Origin: Globicatella sulfidifaciens DSM 15739
Lineage (GTDB): Bacteria; Bacillota; Bacilli; Lactobacillales; Aerococcaceae
Assembly: GCF_900167405.1 (NCBI RefSeq)
Contig: NZ_FUWO01000004.1
Location: 1 to 64,000, forward strand
DNA length: 64,000 nt
Reading direction: 5' to 3'
Each line of letters begins with the position of its first letter. Positions within the stretch are counted from its first letter, which is position 1. A program made the translations under genes and the position numbers. Below, in pieces: positions 9,610 to 19,804 of the stretch. A model generated the notes under the pieces. That model worked only from the letters and a program-made list of their open reading frames with translations. It was not told the origin of the DNA and did not search any database.

Positions 9610-10485
9610 ATGAAAACTGCATTAATTGTCGATAGTGTAGGCTATCTGTCTGACGAATTAAATTCACTAACAAATGTTTATACAATTGATTTAACAGTTA
9701 ATTTTAGTGATGGCACTGTCATCAATGATACCTGTGCGCCAGCACAATTAAAATCATTTTATGATCGTTTAAGTAAAGAAAATCAACTACCTACCACATC
9801 GCAACCACAAGTAGGTAAATATTATGAATTGCTTGATCAATTAGTAGCTGAGGGTTATCAAACCGTTTTTTGTATTCATTTATCAGCTGGGATTAGTGGT
9901 ACTTATCAAACCGCGGTAATGGTTACCAGTGAGTATCAAGATAAAATACAAGCCTATTGTATTGATTCCAAGGGAGCTTCTGTGACGATGGAAGGTCTAG
10001 TAAGAGCGGCTTTAAAAATGATTGATCAAGGAGAAGACTCTTCACTCATTGCGAATAAATTAAATTGGTTGGGTAATGAAAGTCGTATTTATTTAATGGT
10101 TGAAGATTTAACCAACTTAGTAAAAGGGGGCCGATTAAGTGCTACAAGTGCCCTCTTAGGTGGAGTATTACAAATACGACCATTACTTTATTTTGATCAA
10201 GATGGTAAGATTGTTTTGTTTGAAAAAATTAGAACCAATAAACGTGTATTTAAGCGGTGGTCTGAATTAGTTCAAGAAGCACTCGAAAAATATCCTAAAG
10301 GGATTAGTATTGCTTTTGCTCATGCCGATGTTTATGATGAAATTAAAAAGGTAGAGATGCAAATTGTTGCTGAGCATCCAGAAATTACGTCTTCGGTTTC
10401 CGCTTTGGGACCTGTCGTAGGAACTCATACGGGACGAGGAACCAAAGGTATTGCCATTATTCCACATATTGATAATTATTTATAA
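9610..10485 (+). CDS. DegV family fatty-acid-binding protein (copy 2)
   Basis: A full-length (291 aa) paralog of the protein at 8062, with the same blocks in the same order: IVDSVGYL, LPTTSQPQVGKY, HLSAGISGTYQ, KGGRLSATSALLGGVLQIRP and GPVVGTHTGRGTKG. The two share most motif positions but differ elsewhere, so the duplication is old rather than recent. Two FakB-type carriers with different acyl preference is the usual explanation, but this is inference. It is the last gene of the run that starts at pncB or tagO. Confidence 0.9.
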   Translation: MKTALIVDSVGYLSDELNSLTNVYTIDLTVNFSDGTVINDTCAPAQLKSFYDRLSKENQLPTTSQPQVGKYYELLDQLVAEGYQTVFCIHLSAGISGTYQTAVMVTSEYQDKIQAYCIDSKGASVTMEGLVRAALKMIDQGEDSSLIANKLNWLGNESRIYLMVEDLTNLVKGGRLSATSALLGGVLQIRPLLYFDQDGKIVLFEKIRTNKRVFKRWSELVQEALEKYPKGISIAFAHADVYDEIKKVEMQIVAEHPEITSSVSALGPVVGTHTGRGTKGIAIIPHIDNYL

Positions 10486-10603
10486 TATATAACAGCGCTG
10501 AATTAACATCATAATTTCTAATGCTCTTTCTATCCTCGTCATAGTAAACGACTCATGATCTTCATGTTGAACTTATAAGAATTGCATAGAGCTGTTTAGT
10601 TCG

Positions 10604-10660
10604 GGAGTGGGTTAGTTGAAGGTAAGTTAGTTTTATTACTTCACTCTCATTCCTTTTTTA
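10604..10660 (+). terminator. Probable terminator after the degV-yigZ-degV run
   Basis: Imperfect hairpin: GAAGGTAA/TTACTTC inner stem flanked by GAGTG/CACTC, then ATTCC and a long T-rich tract. Weaker than the other terminators here. It resembles module B of the intergenic repeat family in outline (GGGAGTGGG...CACTCTC). Confidence 0.5.
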
Positions 10661-10772
10661 TTTTTTATCTTTATATTTTAGCTAGCGGTAGAATTTTTTA
10701 CCACTTTAAGGTATGATGAAAAGGTAAATAAAAGCATCATTTTAAATGGATTAGATACTTAGGAGGGATTGT

Positions 10773-11810
10773 GTGTCCACAGGATTAGAATTAGGTTTAT
10801 ATACTTTAGGAGAACATGTTGTAAACCCTCATACCAAACAATTGATTACGCCACAAGAACGGATTAAAAATATCATTGAAATGGCACAATTAGCCGAACA
10901 AGCTGGTTTTGATATTTTTCAAGTAGGAGAATCTCATCAACGTAATTTTATTAGCCAAGCTCATTTAATTATTTTAAGTGCGATTGCTCAAAGTACGAAA
11001 ACGATTCGCTTAGCTTCAGGTGCCACCATTATAGGCGTAGCTGATCCGGTACGGGTATACGAAGCCGCATCAACCATTGATTTATTGTCGGATGGTCGAA
11101 TGGAATTGGTATGTGGCAGGTCTGCTCGGACGGGTCTTTATGAGACATTAGGATTTGAATTAGCTGATTACGAAGCCTTATTTAATGAGAAATTTGAACT
11201 TTTAAAATTAATCAATCAACGTGAGATTGTTAACTGGACTGGTGAACATCGTGCACCTTTAAATAATGTCCCTGTGTTACCCCGTGCTCTTCAGAAACAA
11301 GGATTACCGATTTGGCGTGCTGTTGGCGGCAGCTTAGAGTCAGCTAAACAGGCTGGTCAGGCGGGGGATCCAATTTATGTGTCGCACTTTAGTGGGGATT
11401 TAAAACATTATCAATTATTAATTGACCAATATCGTCAGTCGCTAAATCATGAAGGCTTTGAACCAAGTCAGTACCCATTAGCTGTTGCAAGCTACTTATT
11501 TGTGCGACCAGACACATCACAAGCAATTGATGATTACTATCCATTTGTCAATGAAGGTTCCATTACGGTGAATGAACAAGGAATTGAGAGAAATCAATTT
11601 GAAAAAGCTAAAAATCTTGATTCAGTCATTAATGTCGGAAGCCCGGAATTGGTAGTAGAAAAATTAATTAAACAGTATGAAGAATTGGGAATGACTCGCT
11701 ATATTGGACAAATTGATTTTGGTGGCATGCCATTTGAAGAAGTTAAACGGACGATTACCTTATTGGGCGAAAAAGTACTTCCTGAAGTAAAAAAATATAC
11801 AACTAAATAA
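10773..11810 (+). CDS. Luciferase-like (LLM class) flavin-dependent oxidoreductase
   Basis: A bacterial-luciferase-fold protein expected to use reduced FMN. Features: a TIM-barrel start LGLYTLGEH, the segment EQAGFDIFQVGESHQ, and SGATIIGVADPVRVYEAAS with DLLSDGRMELVCGRSA, as in the LLM flavoproteins. Length 345 is typical. The GTG start follows AGGAGG. It stands alone between a weak -10 (TATGAT at 10712) and its own terminator. The substrate is not deducible; many relatives are annotated only by fold. Confidence 0.8.
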   Translation: MSTGLELGLYTLGEHVVNPHTKQLITPQERIKNIIEMAQLAEQAGFDIFQVGESHQRNFISQAHLIILSAIAQSTKTIRLASGATIIGVADPVRVYEAASTIDLLSDGRMELVCGRSARTGLYETLGFELADYEALFNEKFELLKLINQREIVNWTGEHRAPLNNVPVLPRALQKQGLPIWRAVGGSLESAKQAGQAGDPIYVSHFSGDLKHYQLLIDQYRQSLNHEGFEPSQYPLAVASYLFVRPDTSQAIDDYYPFVNEGSITVNEQGIERNQFEKAKNLDSVINVGSPELVVEKLIKQYEELGMTRYIGQIDFGGMPFEEVKRTITLLGEKVLPEVKKYTTK

Positions 11811-11813
11811 GAT

Positions 11814-11874
11814 AAAACTCTTGTCTCGATGAAATGAAGAAATCATTCATTGATTCAAGAGTTTTTATTTTTTT
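11814..11874 (+). terminator. Terminator after the LLM oxidoreductase
   Basis: AAAACTCTTG/CAAGAGTTTT stem of ten pairs with further inner pairing (ATGAA/TTCAT) and T-rich tail. It overlaps an in-frame upstream extension of comFA, which supports the later comFA start. Confidence 0.85.
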
Positions 11875-11905
11875 CACGTATTTACTTATAAAGAAGGTGA
11901 AAAAA

Positions 11906-13258
11906 ATGGAATTAGCGTTAGCCGGGAGACAATTAAGTGTGTCTGATTTAGAAAAATCTCAATTGTTGGCATCAGAGTTGGAACACCAAGTGACTCTTTT
12001 TGAAAAAATCCCAGCTATAATAAAGTTAAAGAGCAATCATTGGCAATGCCAGCGCTGTGGGAATCAAACAGAGTTTAAACAACTTAATAAAGAGAGCGTT
12101 TATTGTATAAATTGTTTACAATTAGGAAGAATAAGTTCAGCAGAATTTTTGTACCGTTTTCCAGCCTATCAACATCAAGTTGACGATAGTTCACTCCTTA
12201 CTTGGCACGGGCAACTTTCTGATGAACAACATCGAGCATCAACAGCTATGTGTAATAAGCTTCATCAGTATCAAAAAATCCATATTATTCAAGCTGTTAC
12301 AGGCGCGGGAAAAACAGAAATGATTTTTAAAGTTATCGAGAAAGTATTACAGCAAGGTGGCAGAGTAGCGATGGCTTCACCTAGAATTGATGTATGCTTA
12401 GAATTGGCACCACGTCTACAAGAAGCTTTTAGGAGCGTAAAAGTTATCACACTTCATGGGACCATGACAGAAGCCTATCATTATACTCGAATTGTCATCG
12501 CGACCACTCATCAATTATGGAAATTTTATCATGCTTTTGATTTAATTATTGTTGATGAAGTGGATGCCTTTCCCTTAGCAGGAGATGATAGCTTACATTT
12601 TGCGGTCAAAAATGCTTTGAAAAAGCAAGGGAAATTAATTTATTTAACAGCAACACCAGATAGTTATATTGAGAAGTTAATTAGACAAAAAAAGGCTGAA
12701 AGAACGATTTTACCAGCGCGTTATCATCGCTATCCACTTCCAGAACCGAAATTTATTTGGATTGGGGATTGGCGTCAACAAATAAAGTCCAAAAAAACAT
12801 CAGGACCCTTAATGGTTAAAATAAAACAATTTTTAATATTAAAGGGTGTAAAATTGATCTTTATGCCAGATATTCTTTTAGCTGAAGCTTTATATGAATG
12901 GCTACAAGCAGAAGCACTCGCTAACAAAATGGCTGTTGTTCATGCGAAAGATAATTTTCGCAAAGAAAAAGTTCACCAGTTACGACAAGGAGAATTATCA
13001 ACTTTAATCAGTACCACGATTTTAGAAAGAGGCGTGACTTTTACAAATTGCCAGGTAATGATCATTGGCAGTGAGGACCGAGCATATAGTAGCTCAGCGA
13101 TTATTCAAATGAGTGGTCGAGTAGGCCGAAAACCGAATTATCCTACCGGAGCACTATGGTATGCGCATTATGGTATTAGTTTATCGATGATTAAAGCACG
13201 ACATAATATTAGAAAAATGAATCGTCTTGCTAGAAAGATGGGACTGCTTAATGATTGA
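11906..13258 (+). CDS. comFA: ComFA, competence DNA-uptake ATPase
   Basis: A superfamily 2 helicase-like ATPase at the inner face of the membrane that drives single-stranded DNA import during transformation. The order is: an N-terminal four-cysteine zinc knuckle (CQRCG and CINC, about residues 48-72), Walker A AVTGAGKTEM (about 130), DEVDA in place of DEAD, TATPD (motif III) and the C-terminal helicase lobe with ILERGVTF and QMSGRVGR. The start is the ATG after AAGAAGGTGA; the upstream extension lies in a terminator. It overlaps comFC by 8 bases. Confidence 0.93.
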   Translation: MELALAGRQLSVSDLEKSQLLASELEHQVTLFEKIPAIIKLKSNHWQCQRCGNQTEFKQLNKESVYCINCLQLGRISSAEFLYRFPAYQHQVDDSSLLTWHGQLSDEQHRASTAMCNKLHQYQKIHIIQAVTGAGKTEMIFKVIEKVLQQGGRVAMASPRIDVCLELAPRLQEAFRSVKVITLHGTMTEAYHYTRIVIATTHQLWKFYHAFDLIIVDEVDAFPLAGDDSLHFAVKNALKKQGKLIYLTATPDSYIEKLIRQKKAERTILPARYHRYPLPEPKFIWIGDWRQQIKSKKTSGPLMVKIKQFLILKGVKLIFMPDILLAEALYEWLQAEALANKMAVVHAKDNFRKEKVHQLRQGELSTLISTTILERGVTFTNCQVMIIGSEDRAYSSSAIIQMSGRVGRKPNYPTGALWYAHYGISLSMIKARHNIRKMNRLARKMGLLND

Positions 13259-13970
13259 TGAAATAACTCATTGTTTAAGATGCCAAGAACCGTTACGCTC
13301 ACAATTAAGTTGGCAACAAATTTGGAGTTTTACTACCATTGATTGGCCATCATGCTGTGAAAGCTGTCAGTCAAAATTTAAAAAATGTGCTACTAAAGAA
13401 GTCTGTCGCTACTGTCAACATCCGCTAATAAAAGCTGATGAAACAATTTGTTTCGATTGCCAACAATGGTTAAAGTTATATGATGAACACTATTTAAATC
13501 ATCGTTCTATTTTTGAATATAACGATTTTTTTAAAGATTGGATTCGTGATTATAAATATTTAGGAGACATAAGACAAGCACAAGTCATGGTACCAATTAT
13601 GAAAGAATACTATTATCAATACTCAAATTATACATGGACTTATTTGCCTAGTTCACCACAAAATTATAAAAAAAGAGGTTTTAATCAAATCCAGGTATTG
13701 TTTGAAAAAGCCGGTATTCCTTATCAAGAATTATTCGATTATAATATAAATCAGCTAGGGCAAAGTCAGGCTAAGAAAAATAAAACAGAACGATTGAATT
13801 TAGTACAACCCTTTATAATCAACAAAGAAAAGTTAGAGACAAAAAATATTTTAATCATGGATGATGTCTATACAACGGGAACCACCTTAATTAGAGCGAA
13901 AGAATTGTTATTTCAACATTCAATTGAACGATGTTTAAGTCTTACTCTGGCACGTGACAGTTTAATATAA
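13251..13970 (+). CDS. comFC: ComFC, competence phosphoribosyltransferase-like protein
   Basis: Two N-terminal zinc-ribbon CxxC pairs (CLRC, CCESC, CRYC, CFDC within the first 75 residues) precede a phosphoribosyltransferase-like domain with LIMDDVYTTGTTL near residue 205. Needed with ComFA for natural transformation in relatives. The ATG at 13251 overlaps the comFA stop; an in-frame TTG at 13227 is an alternative start. No other competence genes are in this window. Confidence 0.9.
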   Translation: MIDEITHCLRCQEPLRSQLSWQQIWSFTTIDWPSCCESCQSKFKKCATKEVCRYCQHPLIKADETICFDCQQWLKLYDEHYLNHRSIFEYNDFFKDWIRDYKYLGDIRQAQVMVPIMKEYYYQYSNYTWTYLPSSPQNYKKRGFNQIQVLFEKAGIPYQELFDYNINQLGQSQAKKNKTERLNLVQPFIINKEKLETKNILIMDDVYTTGTTLIRAKELLFQHSIERCLSLTLARDSLI

Positions 13971-14046
13971 GCAATAATATTATGAAAATATTTGAAACTA
14001 TACAATAAAATATTTGATTACGTTTCCAAAAAAAATAAAAATGTGG

Positions 14047-14052
14047 TATAAT
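14047..14052 (+). promoter_or_regulatory. Extended -10 promoter of hpf
   Basis: TATAAT preceded by TGG, 128 bases before hpf, giving a long leader. A GGAAACGT-containing stretch about 20 bases upstream (reverse strand) is a weak two-mismatch likeness to a CcpA cre site, too poor to claim. Confidence 0.5.
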
Positions 14053-14179
14053 ATGTTAAAAGCTAGCCAATGCTTTTTAACAATAGTAAAAGAAATCATT
14101 GAGAAGAATGCTTCTATTTTTAGCGGAATCAAAATGATGGATTTACTCATTGTAACTTTATATGAAATGAGGGATTTAT

Positions 14180-14734
14180 ATGTTTACGTATAATGTTCGT
14201 GGAGAAAATATTGAGGTTACTAAAGCAATACGAGATTATGCAGAAAAGAAAGTTTCAAAATTAGAACGTTTCTTTGATGATGTACCTGAAGCAACAGCGT
14301 ATGTTAATTTAAAAGTTTATCCTGATAAAACTGCAAAGGCTGAAGTAACGATTCCACTATCATTTTTAGTATTGCGTGCAGAAGAAACCACTCCAGATTT
14401 ATATGCAAGTATTGATTTAGTTGTGGATAAATTAGAAAGACAAGTACGCAAATATAAAACAAAAATTCATCGCAAATCTAGAGAACGTGGATTTGATGGA
14501 TTAGCAACACAATTTGTTGCAGAAGATGTAAAACCAGAATCAGAAACTGAATTAGAGATTGTGCGTTCAAAACGTGTGAATTTAAAACCAATGGACAGTG
14601 AAGAAGCAGTATTACAAATGAATATGCTTGGACATGACTTTTTTATCTTCACTGATGCTGAAACAGATGAAATTAACATTGTTTACCGTCGTAAAGATGG
14701 ACGTTATGGTTTAATTGAAACAGCTTCAATGTAA
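14180..14734 (+). CDS. hpf: Long-form ribosome hibernation promoting factor
   Basis: The N-terminal domain (about 1-100; starts [20 protein letters not shown]) binds the 30S decoding region. A linker leads to a C-terminal dimerisation domain (about 125-184, with [16 protein letters not shown] and the end [12 protein letters not shown]) that joins two ribosomes into 100S dimers in stationary phase. 184 residues is the normal long form. It lies between comFC and secA, as in many Firmicutes. The GTT-rich 200-base leader could carry growth-phase control. Confidence 0.95.
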   Translation: MFTYNVRGENIEVTKAIRDYAEKKVSKLERFFDDVPEATAYVNLKVYPDKTAKAEVTIPLSFLVLRAEETTPDLYASIDLVVDKLERQVRKYKTKIHRKSRERGFDGLATQFVAEDVKPESETELEIVRSKRVNLKPMDSEEAVLQMNMLGHDFFIFTDAETDEINIVYRRKDGRYGLIETASM

Positions 14735-14749
14735 GTAAATTAACTAATT

Positions 14750-14808
14750 AAGGATGGGAAAACGAAAGAATTCATAGGAGTTCATTCGTTTTCCATCCTT
14801 TTCTTATG
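14750..14808 (+). terminator. Terminator after hpf
   Basis: Sixteen-pair stem (AAGGATGG, one bulged G, AAAACGAA and its complement) with T-rich tail. Confidence 0.9.
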
Positions 14809-14846
14809 TTATAATTTAAAATGATAATGAAGATTAGGAGGATTTT

Positions 14847-15092
14847 ATGCATCAAAGTCAAAAGAAAATTGTGACATTTATCTTCGCTATGATAATAGGG
14901 CTAATTCTGGTTCTTAACGTACCAATGGCTTATTTTATCGGTCTCATTTTATCATTTATAATTTTATTTGGTCAAAATCATCATGATGTGATGAATATAG
15001 GTAAAACCCACTCTATGGGTAAACCAGTAGATTACTTTCCTATCATTTTAGTCGGTTATTTGATTGCTGGCATCGTTAGTTTTTTTATTTAA
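14847..15092 (+). CDS. Small two-to-three-helix membrane protein, unknown
   Basis: I do not recognise this 81-residue protein. It has hydrophobic segments at about residues 9-25, 27-42 and 65-81, with a short polar loop (GQNHHDVMNIGKTHSMGKPVD) between the second and third. It has its own extended -10 (TGT then TATAAT at 14810-14815) and a TAGGAGG ribosome binding site, which support a real gene. It lies between hpf and secA with no terminator visible after it. Confidence 0.65.
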   Translation: MHQSQKKIVTFIFAMIIGLILVLNVPMAYFIGLILSFIILFGQNHHDVMNIGKTHSMGKPVDYFPIILVGYLIAGIVSFFI

Positions 15093-15186
15093 TCTGTTTT
15101 AAAGCATAAAAAATGCCAAAAGCTAAATGATGCGCTAAGATATGTTTAAAATAGAAAAAATGTTTCTATTTATAAGGCTTTAATGA

Positions 15187-15192
15187 TATAAT
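15187..15192 (+). promoter_or_regulatory. Extended -10 promoter of secA
   Basis: TATAAT preceded by TGA, 73 bases before secA. Just upstream, AATAGAAA/TTTCTATT (15150-15170) forms a short perfect hairpin of unknown role. Confidence 0.55.
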
Positions 15193-15264
15193 GAGAGAGT
15201 GAATATATAATTTTAATTGAGATTATAAAAGATAAAGATTGATTGACAAAGGAGCTATGAATTA

Positions 15265-17700
15265 ATGGCGAATATTCTGAAAAATATGTTTGAAAATGAC
15301 AAAGCAGAATTGAAAAGAACAGCAAAAATTGCTGATAAAGTAATGGAATTAGAACAACGTTACAAGGATATGACCGATGAAGAGTTACGTGGTCAAACTA
15401 ATATCTTTAAAGAACGTTTATCTAAAGGTGAGACCCTTGATGATATTACCGTTGAAGCATTTGCGGTGACCCGTGAAGCAGCAAGACGTGTTTTAGGGTT
15501 ATTCCCTTATAAGGTACAAATTCAAGGTGGACTTGTTATCCATAATGGCGATATTGCCGAAATGAAAACCGGTGAAGGTAAAACATTAACCGAAACAATG
15601 CCTGTTTATTTAAATGCTTTAACTGGAAAAGGGGTTCACGTTGTAACGGTTAACGATTATTTAGCAACACGTGACTCAAAGGAGATGGGGGAAGTCTTCC
15701 GTTTCCTAGGCTTAACAGTTGGTTTAAACTTGAACAGTATGTCAGCGGCGGAAAAACGCGCTGCTTACAATTGTGATGTAACTTATTCGACTAATAATGA
15801 ATTAGGCTTTGACTATTTACGTGACAACATGGTTGTTTATAAACATCAAATGGTTCAACGTCCTTTACATTTTGCGGTAGTGGATGAGGTAGACTCTATT
15901 TTAATTGATGAGGCTCGTACACCTTTAATTATTTCAGGTCAAGCAGGTCGTTCAACAGCCCTTTATTCACGTGCTGATTATTTTGCAAAAGGATTAAAAG
16001 AAGAAGAAGATTATACTATTGATTTAACTTCTAAAACGATTGCTTTAACTGATACTGGGGTTGATAAAGCGGAACGCGTCTTCCGTTTACCAAATCTTTA
16101 TGATGTTAACAATACGGCTCTAGTTCACCATATTGATCAAGCGTTACGTGCCAACTACATCATGATTCATGATATTGATTATGTAGTTGATGAAGGTAAA
16201 GTGAAAATCGTCGATCCATTTACAGGACGTATTATGGAAGGACGTCGTTATTCTGATGGCTTGCATCAAGCGATTGAAGCAAAAGAAGGCGTCGAAATTG
16301 AAAATGAATCTAAAACAATGGCGACCATTACCTTCCAAAATTATTTCCGTATGTATGAAAAATTATCTGGAATGACTGGGACTGCGAAAACAGAAGAAGA
16401 AGAGTTCCGCGAGATATATAATATGAATGTTGTTTCAATACCGACCAATCGTCCAGTTATTCGTGATGATGCAGCCGATTTATTATATCCAAACTTAAAA
16501 ACCAAATTCCGCGCAGTCGTTAAAGACATCAAGGAACGCCATGAAAAAGGACAACCGATTTTGGTGGGGACAGTTGCGGTGGAAACCAGTGAATACTTAT
16601 CGCGCTTACTAACACAAGAAGGCATCCCACATGAAGTGTTGAATGCTAAAAATCACTTTAAAGAAGCGGAAATCGTGATGCAAGCAGGGCAACGTGGTGC
16701 TGTCACGATTGCAACGAACATGGCTGGTCGTGGTACTGACATTAAATTAGGTAGTGGTGTTACAGAAATAGGCGGTTTATGTGTCATCGGAACAGAACGC
16801 CATGAATCACGTCGTATTGATAATCAATTACGTGGGCGTGCAGGACGTCAAGGAGATCCAGGTGCTTCTCAATTTTATTTATCTTTAGAAGATGACTTAA
16901 TGCGTCGCTTTGGTTCAGATCGTGTTCAAGCTGTTTGGCAAAAATTAAATATGACTGAAGATGAAGAAGAGGATGTAGCAATTCAAAGTAAGATGTTATC
17001 ACGTCAAGTTGAATCAGCTCAAAAACGCGTTGAAGGTAATAACTATGATACCCGTAAAAACGTTCTAGAATATGATGAAGTCATGCGTGAACAACGTGAA
17101 GTTATTTACGGTCAACGTTTACAAGTTATTCAAGAAGAAGGTAGCTTAACACCTTATATTAAAGCAATGATTAAACGTACGATTCAAGCCCAAGTAGATT
17201 ATGCTACTGAAGGTGAAAAGAAAACATGGAATTTAGAAGGCTTATTAGAATTCGCCCACAATTCATTATTCCATCCAGACGAAATTTCATTAGCGGACTT
17301 ACAAGGTAAATCACCAAAACAATTGGTTGATTATTTATACGATAAAGCATCTAAAGCGTATGATGAAAAGATTCAAACCTTAGCAACACCGGAACAAGTC
17401 AATGAGTTTGAAAAAGTAATTACACTTAAAGTGGTAGATGCGAAATGGACAGATCATATCGATATGATGGATCATTTAAGACAAGGTGTCGGATTACGTG
17501 CTTATGCACAAACAAACCCATTAACGGAATATCAAACTGAAGGTTATGAACGATTCCAAGAGATGATTGCTGCAATTGAAGCGGATATCACACGTTTTGT
17601 CATGAAGGCTCAAATTAGACAAAATGTGGAACGTGAACAAGTAAATAATCCTGCAGCTCGTCCAGCACCTAGTTCAGCACCAAAAGATGCGATTAAATAA
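15265..17700 (+). CDS. secA: SecA preprotein translocase ATPase
   Basis: The motor that pushes secreted proteins through SecYEG. Seen: nucleotide-binding domain 1 with MKTGEGKTL (Walker A) and [15 protein letters not shown] (DEAD-like), the preprotein cross-linking region, motif IV-VI with [21 protein letters not shown] and [13 protein letters not shown], then the helical wing and scaffold. It ends in a short Pro/Ala-rich tail without the C-terminal zinc-binding cysteine motif, as in several lactic acid bacteria. 811 residues. secA is followed by prfB, the standard Firmicute order. Confidence 0.97.
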   Translation: MANILKNMFENDKAELKRTAKIADKVMELEQRYKDMTDEELRGQTNIFKERLSKGETLDDITVEAFAVTREAARRVLGLFPYKVQIQGGLVIHNGDIAEMKTGEGKTLTETMPVYLNALTGKGVHVVTVNDYLATRDSKEMGEVFRFLGLTVGLNLNSMSAAEKRAAYNCDVTYSTNNELGFDYLRDNMVVYKHQMVQRPLHFAVVDEVDSILIDEARTPLIISGQAGRSTALYSRADYFAKGLKEEEDYTIDLTSKTIALTDTGVDKAERVFRLPNLYDVNNTALVHHIDQALRANYIMIHDIDYVVDEGKVKIVDPFTGRIMEGRRYSDGLHQAIEAKEGVEIENESKTMATITFQNYFRMYEKLSGMTGTAKTEEEEFREIYNMNVVSIPTNRPVIRDDAADLLYPNLKTKFRAVVKDIKERHEKGQPILVGTVAVETSEYLSRLLTQEGIPHEVLNAKNHFKEAEIVMQAGQRGAVTIATNMAGRGTDIKLGSGVTEIGGLCVIGTERHESRRIDNQLRGRAGRQGDPGASQFYLSLEDDLMRRFGSDRVQAVWQKLNMTEDEEEDVAIQSKMLSRQVESAQKRVEGNNYDTRKNVLEYDEVMREQREVIYGQRLQVIQEEGSLTPYIKAMIKRTIQAQVDYATEGEKKTWNLEGLLEFAHNSLFHPDEISLADLQGKSPKQLVDYLYDKASKAYDEKIQTLATPEQVNEFEKVITLKVVDAKWTDHIDMMDHLRQGVGLRAYAQTNPLTEYQTEGYERFQEMIAAIEADITRFVMKAQIRQNVEREQVNNPAARPAPSSAPKDAIK

Positions 17701-17765
17701 TATTATTATTTGAAGATAGATGGAGAATACTAAGATTATGTTTTTCACGACCTTCTTAAAAATTT

Positions 17766-17888
17766 AAAAGTGCAGTGGTTGACTGACTTAAAACAAAGTT
17801 CGGTTGGACTGGTTTTATAAACGAGTCAACTGTGAGGGGTGGGCTATAGAAGCGAAAATCACAGATTTTCAACTTCTGGTCCACTCTC
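17766..17888. repeat. Composite intergenic repeat, locus 2 (also the likely secA terminator)
   Basis: A partial module A (17766-17790, AAAAGTGCAGTGGTTGACTG) is followed by a module B hairpin (17822-17888) with a perfect GAAAATC/GATTTTC core, AAG/CTT and GGTGG/CCACT outer pairs, then CTCTTTTTT. The closing T run makes this copy a plausible intrinsic terminator between secA and prfB. Confidence 0.7.
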
Positions 17889-17917
17889 TTTTTTAAAGAA
17901 AGGAATATTAATTACCG

Positions 17918-19034
17918 ATGGAATTATATGAGATAAAACAATTTATGACAGAAGCCGAAAAACAGATTAATAGTTTTAGGGGGTCTCTTTGACTTTGATG
18001 CATTAGAAGCCGATATTGCAGATTATGAGCATCAAATGACGGACACCAATTTTTGGGATGATAATGAACAAGCTCAAAAGACAATTAGTTTATTGAATGA
18101 AGCAAAATCTACTTATCAAACTTTTAAAGGATTAGAAGGACAGTTTGAAGAGATTTCAATGGCAGTCGAACTATTTGAAGAATCTGATGATCATGATTTA
18201 ATGGAAGAAGCAATTGAGCAAGTAGGTCAATTGAAAAAAAGTTTAACGAATTATCAATTGAAATTATTATTATCAGAACCACATGATGCCTCTAATGCTA
18301 TTTTAGAGATTCATCCCGGTGCGGGTGGGACCGAATCACAAGATTGGGGTAGTATGTTATTAAGAATGTATCAACGTTGGGCAGACCAAAATGGTTTTAA
18401 TGTCAGTATGGTAGACTATCAAGATGGTGAAGAGGCCGGGATTAAAAGTGTGACCCTGGAAATTGAAGGTCATAATGCTTATGGATATTTGAAATCAGAA
18501 AAAGGTGTCCATCGTTTAGTAAGGATTTCGCCATTTGATTCGAACAGTCGTCGACACACCTCGTTTTGTTCAGTTGAAGTCACACCGATGATTGATGATA
18601 CGATTGAATTAGAAATCAATCAAGATGATTTACGGATTGATACTTATCGAGCATCGGGAGCTGGGGGTCAACATATTAATAAAACCAGTTCAGCAATCCG
18701 AATCACGCATATTCCAACTGGCATTGTGACACAAAGTCAATCTCAACGCTCACAATTCCAAAACCGTGATTTGGCGATGAAATTATTAAAAGCAAAACTC
18801 TATCAATTGGAGGAAGAAAAAAAGGCCCAAGAAATTGCGGAATTAAAAGGAGAACAAAGTAAAATTGCTTGGGGTTCACAAATTAGATCATATGTCTTTC
18901 ATCCATATTCAATGGTCAAAGATCACCGTACCAATTATGAGACAGGCAATACTCAAGCAGTCATGGATGGCGATTTAAATGAGTTTATTGATGCCTATTT
19001 AAAATGGCGTATTCAAGATCATCGAGAAGAATGA
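17918..19034 (+). CDS. prfB: Peptide chain release factor 2 (programmed +1 frameshift)
   Basis: RF2 ends translation at UGA and UAA. The gene is in two frames: 24 codons from ATG 17918 reach CTT TGA at 17987-17992, and reading must slip +1 there to continue to 19034. The classic elements are all present: an internal Shine-Dalgarno AGGGGG three bases before CTT TGA C. RF2 makes its own level limiting at this UGA (established autoregulation). Further along are the stop-recognition tripeptide SPF in RISPFDSN and the catalytic GGQ in GAGGQHINKTSSA. The frameshifted product is about 371 residues, normal for RF2. Confidence 0.96.
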
Positions 19035-19052
19035 CAATGATTTGATACTCGT

Positions 19053-19081
19053 TTGACAAAAGATAATAATATTTTTATGTT
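19053..19081 (+). promoter_or_regulatory. Promoter of ftsEX
   Basis: TTGACA (19053-19058), 17-base spacer, TATGTT (19076-19081); ftsE starts about 35 bases downstream. One of the few classic two-box promoters in this window. Confidence 0.65.
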
Positions 19082-19117
19082 AAACTAGGTGAGAAAATAC
19101 CTGAAAAGGAGAAAATG

Positions 19118-19804
19118 ATGATAGAACTAATGAATGTAACGAAACAATATCCTAATGGTATTAAAGCATTAGACAATATCACCTTACGTATTGAGCAAGG
19201 CGAATTTGTTTATTTAGTTGGACCGAGTGGTTCAGGAAAATCAACTTTTATGAAATTACTTTATCGCGAAGAAGTTCCTACGAAAGGACGCGTTCAAGTA
19301 GGTAAATATCAAATGCCTAAAATGAAGGACAAAGAGGTCCCTTTTTTAAGACGTTATGTAGGCGTTGTTTTTCAGGATTTTAAATTATTACCCAAACTAA
19401 CTGTTTATGAAAATGTTGCTTATGCAATGGAAGTCACTGGTAAGAAAAGTAAAGATATTAAGCATCGAGTTAATGAAGTGTTAGAGCAAGTAGGTTTAAG
19501 AACGAAAGTCAATCAGCTACCAGAAGAATTATCTGGTGGTGAGCAACAAAGAGTGGCGATTGCTAGGGCAGTCGTTAACAAGCCCGCTATTCTAATTGCC
19601 GATGAACCGACTGGTAATTTAGATCCAGAGACCGCTCTAGGAATTTTGAAATTATTGGAAGATATCAATAATTTAGGCACCACTGTTATCATGGGAACAC
19701 ATAACGAAACATTCGTTAATGACTACCGTCATCGTGTATTAGAATTGAACCGAGGATACTTGGTTCGCGATGATTATAAGGGGGAATACGATGATCATCA
19801 TTAG
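19118..19804 (+). CDS. ftsE: FtsE, cell division ABC ATPase
   Basis: The ATPase that works with FtsX to activate peptidoglycan hydrolases at the division site. Walker A GPSGSGKST, signature LSGGEQQR, Walker B ILIADEPTGNLD and the switch H in MGTHNE. 228 residues. Two adjacent ATGs (19115 and 19118) are possible; the second has the better distance to AAGGAG. It overlaps ftsX by 14 bases. Confidence 0.95.
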   Translation: MIELMNVTKQYPNGIKALDNITLRIEQGEFVYLVGPSGSGKSTFMKLLYREEVPTKGRVQVGKYQMPKMKDKEVPFLRRYVGVVFQDFKLLPKLTVYENVAYAMEVTGKKSKDIKHRVNEVLEQVGLRTKVNQLPEELSGGEQQRVAIARAVVNKPAILIADEPTGNLDPETALGILKLLEDINNLGTTVIMGTHNETFVNDYRHRVLELNRGYLVRDDYKGEYDDHH

